NCBI GenBank assembly: GCA_947632045.1
Contig: CANRNQ010000004.1
Coordinates: 1-64,000 of the forward strand
Reading direction: 5' to 3'
Length of the DNA stretch: 64,000 nt
From: an uncultured Clostridia bacterium
Lineage (GTDB): Bacteria > Bacillota > Clostridia > Oscillospirales > Acutalibacteraceae
Under the pieces are notes generated by a model. It searched no databases and was not told the origin of the DNA. It saw only the letters and a program-made list of their open reading frames with translations. This document shows, one piece after another, positions 19,794-28,185 of the stretch (position 1 is the first letter of the stretch; each line of letters begins with the position of its first letter). Both the position numbers and the translations under genes were made by a program.

Positions 19794-20057
19794 GAGGAAT
19801 ATAAAGAGATTTGAGCTTTTTTGCAATTTTGCGTCGTAAAGCTTGCAGCCCCGCGCTATATATATAGCTGTGATTTAATGATAATATTCTTCGACGCATA
19901 ACAATAGCGGCTATCGCTTCAAAGGGAATTTTCCTTGAGCAGACTTTTTATATCCTCAAATCAGCGCTTCGAAAATTTAAGCCTAAAACAATTGAGCAAG
20001 GGCGAGATATTAAGAACGTGCTCGGCGTATCAATCAAAAAACAGACTTATAAGCAAG
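19794..20057. other. intergenic stretch without recognised gene
   Basis: Between the nfn promoter and the hairpin after ireB. No open frame with a ribosome-binding site, no tRNA fold and no cloverleaf element is seen. A short TA-rich patch (about 19857-19866) is the only low-complexity feature. Confidence 0.5.
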
Positions 20058-20084
20058 GCGGCTGCCGTTTAACCCGGCAGCCGC
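20058..20084 (-). terminator. terminator-like hairpin after ireB
   Basis: GCGGCTGCCG and CGGCAGCCGC form a 10-bp stem with a 7-nt loop, 14 bp after the ireB stop. The following minus-strand sequence is only modestly T-rich. Confidence 0.55.
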
Positions 20085-20097
20085 TTTCACCGCATCG

Positions 20098-20343
20098 TTA
20101 TTTATTCAGAAAGGATTTGACAAGGGTTTCAAGCAGATCGTCCCTGTCTATCTTGCTTATGATGTTTCTGGCGTTATTGTAGGTGGTGATATATGTCGGA
20201 TCCTCGGAAAGGATATAGCCAACTATCTGATTTATCGGGCTGTAACCCTTTTCCTTCAGTGCGTCGTATACCGTTGTCAATGCTCTCTTTATTTCCTCGT
20301 CCTTTTCACCGCCCAGCGAAAATACCATAGTTTTACTGAACAT
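20098..20343 (-). CDS. ireB: IreB family regulatory phosphoprotein
   Basis: An 81-residue cytosolic protein ([38 protein letters not shown]) that matches the IreB/UPF0297 family along its length. In Enterococcus IreB is phosphorylated by the PASTA kinase IreK and affects cephalosporin resistance. Start chosen at MFSKTM behind GGGAGGTGG; the frame is open 16 codons upstream without an SD. Usually it is followed by the Holliday-junction resolvase ruvX; here it stands alone. Confidence 0.93.
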   Translation of the reverse strand: MFSKTMVFSLGGEKDEEIKRALTTVYDALKEKGYSPINQIVGYILSEDPTYITTYNNARNIISKIDRDDLLETLVKSFLNK

Positions 20344-20389
20344 TGAAATCCACCTCCCATTATTTTTTCCTGTTTTATTCGACAAGTTC

Positions 20390-20418
20390 ATTATAATATC
20401 TTTTTGTGGAAATTACAA
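20390..20418 (-). promoter_or_regulatory. promoter of ireB
   Basis: TTGTAA, 17-bp spacer, TATAAT on the minus strand, about 45 bp before ireB. Confidence 0.55.
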
Positions 20419-20492
20419 GCGGTTTCAAGCTTTATTCTCAAAGAATTTTACCGACAAATAATACCCTTTTTACCGATATTTTCCGCTCGTCC

Positions 20493-22865
20493 TCAGCCGA
20501 CCTGTCTGAGCCTTACGCCTATGCCGTCAAGGCGGGCAACTATGCCGTCGATTATCTCCTGCACCTCTGCCGACGAGAGAGTCCTCTCGTTTGATGAAAA
20601 TTCAAAGCGCACGGTTATGCTGTGAACCGAGCCGAGCTCGTAGGTATCTATTATTTTCGCGCCCTTGAGTATATCCGGCGAATCCTTCCAACAGCCGCTC
20701 AGCCTCTCATAGAGCATACCCTCGGGAAGCTCCAGACTGAGGTCGTAGTCCATCGGCGGGAATTTCGACGGCTCCTCATACTCTATACTGGCATTCTCAG
20801 CCTCGGCAAAGGCGTTTACGTCTATCTCGGTAAAGACAATGCTCGCCTTTTTGTCTATTTTCTTGCCGACAGTCGGGTGAACTATCGCGATAGTGCCGAC
20901 GCTTTTGCCGTCCATTATTATCTCGTTGCAGTTTACCGGATGCTCATAGCTGTGATTCGGGGCGGCTTCGCGGAAGGAAAGCGGCAGGTGCTTTATGTCG
21001 TCCGCGACTATTGCAAGCATATCCCTAAGCTCGAAGTAGAGCGTCTTAATATCCTTGGTCTTGCTGAAAAGGGTTATTGCAAGCTTTTTCTCCTCGACGC
21101 AAAGATTGTTTTCGTCAACGCCGTTTACTACCCTGCCTATCTCAAATATGCCAAAGTCCGGCGCATACGATGAATTAAGGCTCAGCTGGCAAAGCTGGGT
21201 GGGAATTATGGATTTTCTTATAGTTTCAATATTCGGGTTCGTCGCGTTTGCAAGCCTGATGTTTTCCTCAACGGGTATTCCGAGCGATTTCATCTCATCG
21301 TTGTATGCCCACACATAGGAATGAAGCTCGTGCAGATTATACCTCTTGACAAGGATATCCTTTATCCTGTCCTCGCTGCTCTTTACCGCATCAACTCTCA
21401 CGGGATACAGCGGCGAACGCGTTGTGTTTATCTCGAAGTTGTCATAGCCGTATATTCTCGTTATTTCCTCTATGATATCGGCCTTCATCGTAACGTCCTT
21501 TGTCGCCCTCCACGACGGAACGCCCACCTTAAAGCTGTCGCCGTCAAGCTCCGTTTCAAAGCCGAGGCTGTTTAATGTGTTTACTATCGTGTCGTTGTCT
21601 ATCTCTATGCCCGTATAGCGGTCAACAAACGCCTTGTCAAATTCGAGCGTAACCTTGTCGTACTTAAAGGCGTATTCGTCCGTCAGGCTCGACACAACCG
21701 TTACCGCGCCGTCGTATGTCTTTAAGAGCTTTACAAAGCGCGCGACGGCCACCGTCGTCATTTCGGGGTCAAGGCATTTTTCGTATCTTATGGACGCATC
21801 AGTCCTGTGCGAAAGCCTGACCGTTGATTTGCGTATAGAAACGGCGTTGAAGGTTGCGGACTCGAGCGTGAGCGTGGTGGTGTCGTCCACTATTTCCGAG
21901 TCAAGACCTCCCATTATTCCTGCTATCGCGACCGGCGTATCCTCGTTGCATATCATCAGCGTGTTTTCGTCGATGTTCCTGTCAACTCCGTCGAGAGTGC
22001 GGAAAACGAAGGGGTGGTCGAACCTTTTTATTCTTATTTTTCCAACCTTTCTCGAATCGAAGGCGTGCATAGGTTGACCCATCTCGAGCATCAGATAGTT
22101 TGTCAAATCGGCGAGGAAGTTTATCTTTCTCATTCCGCAATAGAAGAGCCTTATTCTCATGTTTACGGGACTTACGTTTCTCGTTATATTCTCAAATTGC
22201 AGGCAGCTATACCTCTGGCAAAGCGGATCCTCTATCTTCATATCAACCTTTGGAAGCTCGTCGTAAGCCGTGAGGTCGTCAACCTCGAGCGGCTTTAGAG
22301 GTCTGCCAGCGAGAGCCGCCATCTCCCTTGCTATGCCGTAGTGTCCCCACAGGTCGGGACGATTTGTCAGCGACTTGTTATCGACCTCGAACACAATGTC
22401 GTCTATATCGTAAATTTCCTTTATATCCGTTCCTGTCGGCACTTCGTCGGTTATCTCCATAATGCCCGAGTGGTCGTCGCTTATGCCAATCTCCGCTTCG
22501 CTACAGCACATTCCGTATGACGTATATCCCGCGAGGGCGCGCGGCGCTATCTCTATCTCGCCGAGCTTCGCGCCTATTTTCGCAAAGGCGGTCTTCATTC
22601 CGACTCTTACATTAGGCGCTCCGCATACTACGTCGATAAGCTCCTCATCTCCCGCATCCACCTTTAAAAGATGCAGCTTCTTTGACTCCGGATGCTCCTC
22701 GACCGACTTTATCTCCGCGACCACAACTCCGCTTAAATCAGCGCCCTTGAAAAATATTTCATTTTCGACCTCGGCCGTAGAGAGCGAGAACCTGTGTATA
22801 AGCTCTAATTTATCAACGCCCTCCAAATCGACGAAATCCTGTATCCAGTTCATAGATAAAAACAT
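20493..22865 (-). CDS. pheT: phenylalanine-tRNA ligase beta subunit
   Basis: The 790-residue large subunit of the (alpha-beta)2 enzyme. Domains in order: B1 and the tRNA-binding (EMAP-like) domain near residues 40-150 (VVVAEIKSVEEHPESKKLHLLKVD), B3/B4 editing domain (about 205-385), B5, the catalytic-like core and the C-terminal ferredoxin-fold anticodon-binding domain (about 700-790). Length is normal. It follows pheS by 15 bp and shares the T-box-controlled transcript. Confidence 0.97.
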   Translation of the reverse strand: MFLSMNWIQDFVDLEGVDKLELIHRFSLSTAEVENEIFFKGADLSGVVVAEIKSVEEHPESKKLHLLKVDAGDEELIDVVCGAPNVRVGMKTAFAKIGAKLGEIEIAPRALAGYTSYGMCCSEAEIGISDDHSGIMEITDEVPTGTDIKEIYDIDDIVFEVDNKSLTNRPDLWGHYGIAREMAALAGRPLKPLEVDDLTAYDELPKVDMKIEDPLCQRYSCLQFENITRNVSPVNMRIRLFYCGMRKINFLADLTNYLMLEMGQPMHAFDSRKVGKIRIKRFDHPFVFRTLDGVDRNIDENTLMICNEDTPVAIAGIMGGLDSEIVDDTTTLTLESATFNAVSIRKSTVRLSHRTDASIRYEKCLDPEMTTVAVARFVKLLKTYDGAVTVVSSLTDEYAFKYDKVTLEFDKAFVDRYTGIEIDNDTIVNTLNSLGFETELDGDSFKVGVPSWRATKDVTMKADIIEEITRIYGYDNFEINTTRSPLYPVRVDAVKSSEDRIKDILVKRYNLHELHSYVWAYNDEMKSLGIPVEENIRLANATNPNIETIRKSIIPTQLCQLSLNSSYAPDFGIFEIGRVVNGVDENNLCVEEKKLAITLFSKTKDIKTLYFELRDMLAIVADDIKHLPLSFREAAPNHSYEHPVNCNEIIMDGKSVGTIAIVHPTVGKKIDKKASIVFTEIDVNAFAEAENASIEYEEPSKFPPMDYDLSLELPEGMLYERLSGCWKDSPDILKGAKIIDTYELGSVHSITVRFEFSSNERTLSSAEVQEIIDGIVARLDGIGVRLRQVG

Positions 22866-22880
22866 AACTTTTCTCCTCCC

Positions 22881-23933
22881 TTATTCGTCGTCTGTAAACT
22901 GTGACAACGACTTCAGGCTGCCGCTGTTTAAGTCTCTTATATCTTTTATTCCGTATTTCATCATCGCAAGGCGCGTCAGTCCGAGCCCGAATGCAAAGCC
23001 CGTATATTTTTCGGGGTCTATTCCGCCCTCTTTCAGCACGTTAGGATGTATCATTCCGCAGGGGCAAAGCTCGAGCCAGCCGCTGTGCTTGCAGGACGGA
23101 CAGCCGTCGCCGCCGCAGATAAGACAGCTTATGTCAAGCTCAAAGCCCGGTTCAACGAAGGGGAAAAAGCCCGGGCGCAGACGAACCTTTATATCCCTTC
23201 TGAAAACCTCTGACAGCATGGTCTTCATGAAGAATATGAGATTTGATATGGATATGTCCTTGTCCACCATAACCCCCTCCATCTGGAAGAAGGTGTTCTC
23301 GTGACAAGCGTCGGTCGCTTCGTTTCTAAAGCATCTGCCCGGGAATATCGCCTTTATGGGAACGTCGTTCTCTATCAGGTTCTTTCCGTATTTTCTGAGT
23401 ATCGCGTTCTGCGCAGCAGAGGTCTGCGACTTCAAAAGCTGCCCGTTTTCAAGATAGTAGGTGTCCTGCATATCGCGCGCGGGGTGGTGCTTTGGTATAT
23501 TAAGCGACTCAAAGCACTCATAGTCCGTTACTATCTCAGAGTAGTCCTCGACCGTAAAGCCCATTGATCTGAATATCGCCTCGCACTGGCGTTGAACGAG
23601 GGTTATCGGGTGATATGAGCCCCTGTCGGCGTTTACCGGAGTGGTTACGTCAAATTTTGGCATGGACGCTATCTCGCGCTCTATCTCCTTCTCCTTAAGC
23701 TCCGTAAGCCTTTCCTCGATTTTTTCCGCCGCGTAGGTCTTGAGCTTATTAACCTCCGCGCCGAGCGTTTTGCGCTCCTCGTGGCTTAAGTCCTTCATGC
23801 CCTTGAGCAGCTGGGTTATGCTGCCCTTTTTGCCGAGATAGGCGACCCTGAGCTTATCGAGATCGACAAGATCCGCCGCCTGCCCGAGCTTGCTTTCAAG
23901 CTCGCTTTTCAGATTGATTATTTGTTCCTTCAT
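22881..23933 (-). CDS. pheS: phenylalanine-tRNA ligase alpha subunit
   Basis: The 350-residue catalytic subunit that charges tRNA-Phe. Class II motifs are visible (FRNEATDACHENTFFQMEG as motif 2; FGLGLTRLAMMKYGI as motif 3), preceded by an N-terminal coiled coil (about residues 1-85). A cysteine set (CLICGGDGCPSCKHSGW) in the catalytic domain could bind zinc. Start chosen at MKEQIINLK with GGAGG 6 nt upstream; the upstream open frame runs through the T-box and is not coding. Confidence 0.97.
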   Translation of the reverse strand: MKEQIINLKSELESKLGQAADLVDLDKLRVAYLGKKGSITQLLKGMKDLSHEERKTLGAEVNKLKTYAAEKIEERLTELKEKEIEREIASMPKFDVTTPVNADRGSYHPITLVQRQCEAIFRSMGFTVEDYSEIVTDYECFESLNIPKHHPARDMQDTYYLENGQLLKSQTSAAQNAILRKYGKNLIENDVPIKAIFPGRCFRNEATDACHENTFFQMEGVMVDKDISISNLIFFMKTMLSEVFRRDIKVRLRPGFFPFVEPGFELDISCLICGGDGCPSCKHSGWLELCPCGMIHPNVLKEGGIDPEKYTGFAFGLGLTRLAMMKYGIKDIRDLNSGSLKSLSQFTDDE

Positions 23934-23944
23934 GAAATGCCTCC

Positions 23945-24218
23945 TAAAAAAATAAATCCCTGCGTAAATCCTACGCAGGGACGAATAAAATCCGCGGTAC
24001 CACCCTGATTTTTGCAAAAGAGCAAACACTCCTGCGGCCTTTAACGGAGCCTCCGTCGCGGCCTACTTGCATCTGAGCTTTAAGCCGCGCCGCTCAAAAG
24101 TGAACTTCACCGCTGCCCTCCGGCAAGGACGATCTCAGCCCGCGTCGCCCTCTCTCTTGGTCGGAAATATTATAACGGCTACTCTCTTTGTCACAGCGTT
24201 TATTCGGTATTATCACTA
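23945..24218 (-). promoter_or_regulatory. T-box leader of pheST
   Basis: On the minus strand the conserved antiterminator GGGTGGTACCGCGGA (24005-23991) precedes an intrinsic terminator TCCCTGCGTA/TACGCAGGGA (23957-23981) followed by TTTATTTTTTT. Upstream is a stem I region with GTGAAGTTCACTT, where TTC (24104-24102) is a plausible Phe specifier. Uncharged tRNA-Phe would pair with it and stabilise the antiterminator, turning on pheST. Confidence 0.93.
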
Positions 24219-24224
24219 TGAGTT

Positions 24225-24253
24225 AATATATCATTATTCTGCGGAAAATGCAA
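24225..24253 (-). promoter_or_regulatory. promoter of pheST T-box transcript
   Basis: TTGCAT, 17-bp spacer, TATATT on the minus strand, about 7 bp upstream of the predicted T-box 5' end. Confidence 0.6.
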
Positions 24254-24273
24254 GTGTTTTTGCTTAATATTTG

Positions 24274-24302
24274 TTGTGCAGCCCATCGCTTTATGTTATA
24301 AT
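24274..24302 (+). promoter_or_regulatory. promoter of the small membrane protein gene
   Basis: TTGTGC, 17-bp spacer, TATAAT on the plus strand, divergent from the pheST promoter and 42 bp before the gene. Confidence 0.6.
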
Positions 24303-24343
24303 TAGATAGTCATCATAAAATTCAATTTAAGGACGGGGCAAAA

Positions 24344-24880
24344 ATGGATCAGCTTATTGAACAAATAGTTAAAAGAGAAAAAAGAGCCAAGGACACTATG
24401 ATAAGAATAATAGCCGTATTAGGTTTTTTCCTTTTGCCGCTTATATGCATAGGACTTGGATATGCAATCAACTTCTATTTTATCGTCATTGCGCTTTTTG
24501 TGTTTATCGCCGATATATATGTAGTGTGGTATGTTTTTTCAAGCTTAAGGGTCGAATATGAGTACAGCATCGTCAGTGGTACTGTGACGGTTTCAAAAAT
24601 CATTGACAAGAGAAAGCGCAGAGGGATAATAAAATTTGAGGTTTCAAAAATTGAGGAGCTCATCGAGTATGACAACCGAGATTTCGACACCCGCCTTTTC
24701 CGCCACATATACTACGCGGCGGGCGACGACCCCAGCTTAAAGACCTATGCCGCGACTATATCTACCGAAAAGTACGGCAGATGCGTTTTGCTGTTCACTC
24801 CAAACGAAAAGTTTCTCGAGGCGATGCGCCCGCATCTTCAGCGCCAAATCGTCATCAATCTTTTTTACAAGAGAAAATAA
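24344..24880 (+). CDS. small membrane protein, possibly DUF6106
   Basis: A 178-residue protein with two hydrophobic segments (about residues 22-44 and 47-68: VLGFFLLPLICIGLGYAI and FIVIALFVFIADIYVVWYVF) and a cytosolic C-terminal domain with alternating strands (YEYSIVSGTVTVSKIIDKRKR), reminiscent of PH-like domains. It resembles the Clostridia family DUF6106 of unknown function; that match is from memory. Transcribed divergently from pheST and followed by a terminator-like hairpin and cloverleaf element C. Confidence 0.7.
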   Translation: MDQLIEQIVKREKRAKDTMIRIIAVLGFFLLPLICIGLGYAINFYFIVIALFVFIADIYVVWYVFSSLRVEYEYSIVSGTVTVSKIIDKRKRRGIIKFEVSKIEELIEYDNRDFDTRLFRHIYYAAGDDPSLKTYAATISTEKYGRCVLLFTPNEKFLEAMRPHLQRQIVINLFYKRK

Positions 24881-24918
24881 AGCGCAGCTCGGTATTTTTT
24901 TATTTTAGTCATTAGCAA

Positions 24919-24948
24919 AAAGGGAGCAGGGACATGCTTCCTTTTTTT
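24919..24948 (+). terminator. terminator after the membrane protein gene
   Basis: AAAAGGGAGCA and TGCTTCCTTTTTTT can form an imperfect stem ending in a long T-run, just before element C. Confidence 0.5.
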
Positions 24949-24971
24949 ACCATACGGCGGTTTTCGGGGGA

Positions 24972-25108
24972 CGGGGCGGCGGCCCTGCCTGCCGCTTGCG
25001 GCAGGCAGGCAAAACGCGGCGGGGACGGTTCTCTGCGAACGCCCTACGGGCTGCTGCGCCGCGTTTTTGCAAATTTCCGCCTCCGGCGGAAATTTGGTCT
25101 CCGCCCCG
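24972..25108. repeat. cloverleaf element C
   Basis: The outer stem CGGGGCGG (24972-24979) pairs with CCGCCCCG (25101-25108). Arm 1: CCTGCCTGCCGC (24984-24995) with 24998-25009. Arm 2: AAAACGCGGCG (25011-25021) with CGCCGCGTTTT (25057-25067), enclosing a variable insert. Arm 3: CAAATTTCCGCC with GGCGGAAATTTG (25070-25096). It lies 91 bp after a stop and 42 bp before nnr. Confidence 0.85.
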
Positions 25109-25150
25109 ATTTTTATACGCCGCACAAAACAGAAAGGGAGCTTAAGCACA

Positions 25151-26686
25151 ATGAAAATTCTTACCTGCGAACAAATGCAAAGGCTCGAACAGGCTGCCGT
25201 CAACAGCGGTATAGACTGCTTCGAGCTTATGGAAACGGCCGGCGTTTCGGCCGCAAAGATCTTTGTGGAAAAATTCGGAATAAAGCGCGGCGATCGAGTA
25301 GTATCGGTCTGCGGCAAGGGCAATAACGGCGGCGACGGTATAGTAGCCGCGACGTATCTTTGCACTCTCGGGATAAGAACCGATGTTATACTTGTGGACG
25401 GAGAGATAAAAACTCGCGAAGCGTTACTCGCTTTGCAAAAGTCGGGTAAAAGCAGCGTTCCTGTATGGCGCATATGGGAGGAAACCGATAAATCAATAGA
25501 AAAAATCAAAAAAGCCGACTACATTATAGACGCTATATACGGCATAGGCTTTAAGGGCGCGCTAAAAGAAAACATTCTGCCGGTCGTCGAGCTTATCAAC
25601 ACGAGCAAGGGCAAGGTTATGTCGGTAGATCTGCCGAGCGGAACGATATGCGACAGCGGTCAGTACGAAAACGGCTGTGTAAACGCTGATATAACCGTCA
25701 CATTTACCACCTTGAAGCCTCTGCACGTTTTGTATCCATCAATCGACTACTGCGGAAAAATATATGTGTCGAGCGTGGGCATACCTCAACAGCTTACTGA
25801 CAACTCCCCCTGCTATGTTGAAACCGTGACAAGCGACATTGCGAAACGGGCGCTCGCCAAAAGAAAGCCCTCCTCAAACAAGGGCAGCTTTGGCTCCATG
25901 CTCTCTATTTGCGGCAGCTATGGAATGGCGGGTGCGGCTCAGCTTGCCGTAAACGGCGCTTACGCCTGCGGAGCGGGGCTTGTCAGATCCGCCGTCACAA
26001 AAGCCGTATATGCCATAAATTCACCGTCATTTCCCGAGGCGGTGTATATTCCGCTTGAAGAAAACGAAGTCGGCAGAATATCCGCAAATAATATTAAAGC
26101 CCTGCTTGAGCTTACGCGCACGTCACGGGCTGTTCTTGCGGGCTGCGGCATAGGCGTAGACGACGACACAAGGCGGCTTATCGCCGAGCTTATAGTAAAA
26201 TCCGAAGCGCCGCTAATTCTTGACGCGGACGCTCTTAATATAGTTGCGGAGCAGCCTTCACTTTTGAACCGTGCAAAATCGCGCATCATAATAACGCCTC
26301 ACCCGGGCGAGATGGCGCGGCTGTGCGGAATATCGGTCGAGCAGGTGCAAAGGAACAGAAAGGGCTGCGCCGAATATTTTGCGGAAAAATATAATGTTAT
26401 AACCGTACTGAAGGGAGCATATACTGTAATAGCGAACGAAAAGGGAAAATGCCTTGTCAACACAACCGGAAACCCGGGTATGGCAAGGGGCGGCAGCGGG
26501 GACGTTCTCGCGGGAATGATTGCGGGGCTCGTCACACAGGGCGCAGATCCGTTTGACGCCGCCTGTGCGGGAGTATACATACACGGCGGAGCGGGCGACA
26601 TATGCCGCGACGAGATAGGGGAATACTCTATGCTCGCGAGGGACATTATCGGAGCGGTCCCTAAATTTTTAAAGGAGCTCGCGTAA
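25151..26686 (+). CDS. nnr: bifunctional NAD(P)H-hydrate epimerase / ADP-dependent dehydratase
   Basis: Repairs hydrated NADH and NADPH. The 511-residue protein fuses the YjeF N-terminal epimerase (about 1-210; KGNNGGDGIVAATYL, IYGIGFKGAL, MSVDLPSGT) to the ribokinase-like dehydratase (about 225-505; NKGSFGSMLSICGSYGMAGA, ITPHPGEMARLCG, and GMARGGSGDVLAGMIAG with the catalytic Asp). Start chosen at MKILTCEQMQ (GGGAG upstream); the upstream open frame runs into element C. Downstream come a lipoprotein gene and mazF, an order that recalls the common Firmicute nnr/ydcC/alr/mazEF cluster. Confidence 0.95.
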   Translation: MKILTCEQMQRLEQAAVNSGIDCFELMETAGVSAAKIFVEKFGIKRGDRVVSVCGKGNNGGDGIVAATYLCTLGIRTDVILVDGEIKTREALLALQKSGKSSVPVWRIWEETDKSIEKIKKADYIIDAIYGIGFKGALKENILPVVELINTSKGKVMSVDLPSGTICDSGQYENGCVNADITVTFTTLKPLHVLYPSIDYCGKIYVSSVGIPQQLTDNSPCYVETVTSDIAKRALAKRKPSSNKGSFGSMLSICGSYGMAGAAQLAVNGAYACGAGLVRSAVTKAVYAINSPSFPEAVYIPLEENEVGRISANNIKALLELTRTSRAVLAGCGIGVDDDTRRLIAELIVKSEAPLILDADALNIVAEQPSLLNRAKSRIIITPHPGEMARLCGISVEQVQRNRKGCAEYFAEKYNVITVLKGAYTVIANEKGKCLVNTTGNPGMARGGSGDVLAGMIAGLVTQGADPFDAACAGVYIHGGAGDICRDEIGEYSMLARDIIGAVPKFLKELA

Positions 26687-26814
26687 TAATACTTATTGTA
26701 TATTATTCCGCTTATATTATACTATTTGTATCGCGCGGCTATTAATTATGCTCGTCTTTGCTTGCTGCAAGTAATTTTCGCGTTATATTACAATTTGTAA
26801 TTACGGTGATGCTT

Positions 26815-27336
26815 ATGAAAAAAACTTTTTCTCTCTACGCCGCCTTCTTGGCGGCGCTTTTGCTCTGCGGCTGCTCTGAGAATTCAAATCAGCCAAAATC
26901 GGCGGTTGCAGACTTTTCCGCCGACGCTGTCGTGACATATAGCGGCGGCGAACAGGAGCAGGCGTTTCTCACCTCGGATTTGAAGGGTATATCCCTTATA
27001 CTCAACTCAGACAGTCTGGACGGTCTGAAATACAAATGCGACGGCAAAACGACGGAGATAAGCCTTGACGGGATATCGATTGAAAACAGTGCGAGCGATT
27101 TTTCCGCCTCAGTGCCCTACGCCCTTTACAATTCCATAAGCGATCTCAGAAACGGCAAGGGTTTAACGGTCAGCAATGACGACGGCAGGCGCACTGTTTA
27201 CAGCGGCAAAAACAGCTCCGGCACATTTTTTGCGACGGTCGATAATGAAAGCGGATATATTGAAAAAATAGAATACAGAGATATCAGTCTTTCGGCCGTT
27301 TTCAGCGGTGTGAAGGAATATAATCAACACTCCTGA
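26815..27336 (+). CDS. putative lipoprotein
   Basis: A 173-residue protein with a lipoprotein signal (MKKTFSLYAAFLAALLLCGC) and then a beta-rich domain of about 140 residues (DAVVTYSGGEQEQAFLTSD, GRRTVYSGKNSSGTFFATVD). No family recognised with confidence; its place after nnr is where a YdcC-type lipoprotein carrier is often found, and the strands with short polar turns would fit that fold. Start chosen at MKKTF; an ATG two codons earlier is also possible. Element D begins 26 bp after the stop. Confidence 0.65.
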   Translation: MKKTFSLYAAFLAALLLCGCSENSNQPKSAVADFSADAVVTYSGGEQEQAFLTSDLKGISLILNSDSLDGLKYKCDGKTTEISLDGISIENSASDFSASVPYALYNSISDLRNGKGLTVSNDDGRRTVYSGKNSSGTFFATVDNESGYIEKIEYRDISLSAVFSGVKEYNQHS

Positions 27337-27362
27337 CAACGGGATTTATCTTTGGGATTACC

Positions 27363-27524
27363 GGGGCGGGGGCGGCGACCGCTTCCCGCTGCCCCTGCGG
27401 GGCGCGGGAAGCAAAAACACGGCGCTGTCAAGACTGCATTTTTCGCGCAGGACTCCTGCGCCGCGCCGTGTTTTTCGCAAATTTTCGCCAAAGGCGAAAA
27501 TTTGCCGGTCGCCGCCCCCGCCCC
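27363..27524. repeat. cloverleaf element D
   Basis: A perfect 19-bp outer stem: 27363-27381 with 27506-27524. Arm 1 is 27381-27412 (CTTCCCGC/GCGGGAAG plus GCCCC/GGGG). Arm 2 is AAAAACACGGCG (27413-27424) with CGCCGTGTTTTT (27464-27475), containing a nested hairpin GCGCAGG/CCTGCGC. Arm 3 is GCAAATTTTCGCC with GGCGAAAATTTGC (27477-27505). Two base pairs differ from the other copies by changes on both sides of the stem. It lies 26 bp after the lipoprotein stop. Confidence 0.9.
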
Positions 27525-27684
27525 TACTTTATATCCGCTCCTGCCGGTCGCGCGAATTTTATAAAGTATCAAATTTTCACGCTCATTAATATTATGTTAT
27601 TGACGGTTGAATAAAAAAAGAGAATAAGACAAAAATAAAACCGAAGGGTAATTACTCAATACAAAATCTCGGAGCGTGAAAAAA

Positions 27685-28035
27685 TTGAATATTAAACGAG
27701 GAGATATTTTTTATGCCGACCTAAGCCCGGTTGTGGGCTCGGAGCAGGGCGGAATACGACCTGTGTTGATCGTTCAAAACGACGTTGGAAATAAATTCAG
27801 CCCGACGGTAATTGCCGCCGCGATAACAAGCAGACAGTCAAAGGCAAATCTTCCCACACACATTATGCTTGACGCCGACAGAAGCGGACTGCTCAAGGAC
27901 AGCGTTGTTTTGCTTGAACAGATAAGAACCATAGACAAGCGCAGATTAAAGGAAAAAATGGGATCGCTGGAGGATTCCTCGATGAATGAGGTTGACCGCG
28001 CGATCTCAATAAGCTTCGGACTGGGAAATACATAA
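27685..28035 (+). CDS. mazF: MazF/NdoA-type endoribonuclease toxin
   Basis: A 116-residue toxin of the PemK/MazF family that cuts mRNA at short sequence motifs. The N-terminus [20 protein letters not shown] and [21 protein letters not shown] carry the family's conserved basic and turn residues; AAITS and [15 protein letters not shown] complete the fold. Start is probably TTG at 27685 (GGAG 10 nt upstream), giving the usual length; GTG at 27676 is too close to the SD. No mazE-like antitoxin or alr gene lies upstream, where both are normally found. Confidence 0.92.
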   Translation: MNIKRGDIFYADLSPVVGSEQGGIRPVLIVQNDVGNKFSPTVIAAAITSRQSKANLPTHIMLDADRSGLLKDSVVLLEQIRTIDKRRLKEKMGSLEDSSMNEVDRAISISFGLGNT

Positions 28036-28093
28036 CCCGTCCGGTCGTTATGTTCCTTTTTCTTTGCGGTCATTCGTCATTAAAGCCATAGAA

Positions 28094-28127
28094 GGAGCGC
28101 TGCACACGGCATTGTGTGCAGCGCTCC
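28094..28127. terminator. bidirectional terminator-like hairpin
   Basis: GGAGCGCTGCACAC pairs with GTGTGCAGCGCTCC (14 bp, 6-nt loop) between the convergent mazF and anti-sigma genes. T-runs are weak on both sides. Confidence 0.65.
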
Positions 28128-28185
28128 GACTGTATAAAAACGTTTTTTATTTTAATTTTATTTATAAAGACACATTAGGATATTT

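Noticed and set aside
18799-19839. Long open frame on the plus strand opposite nfnA
   Set aside because: It is antisense to a clear enzyme, has no SD and no recognisable protein features; long antisense frames here follow from codon bias.
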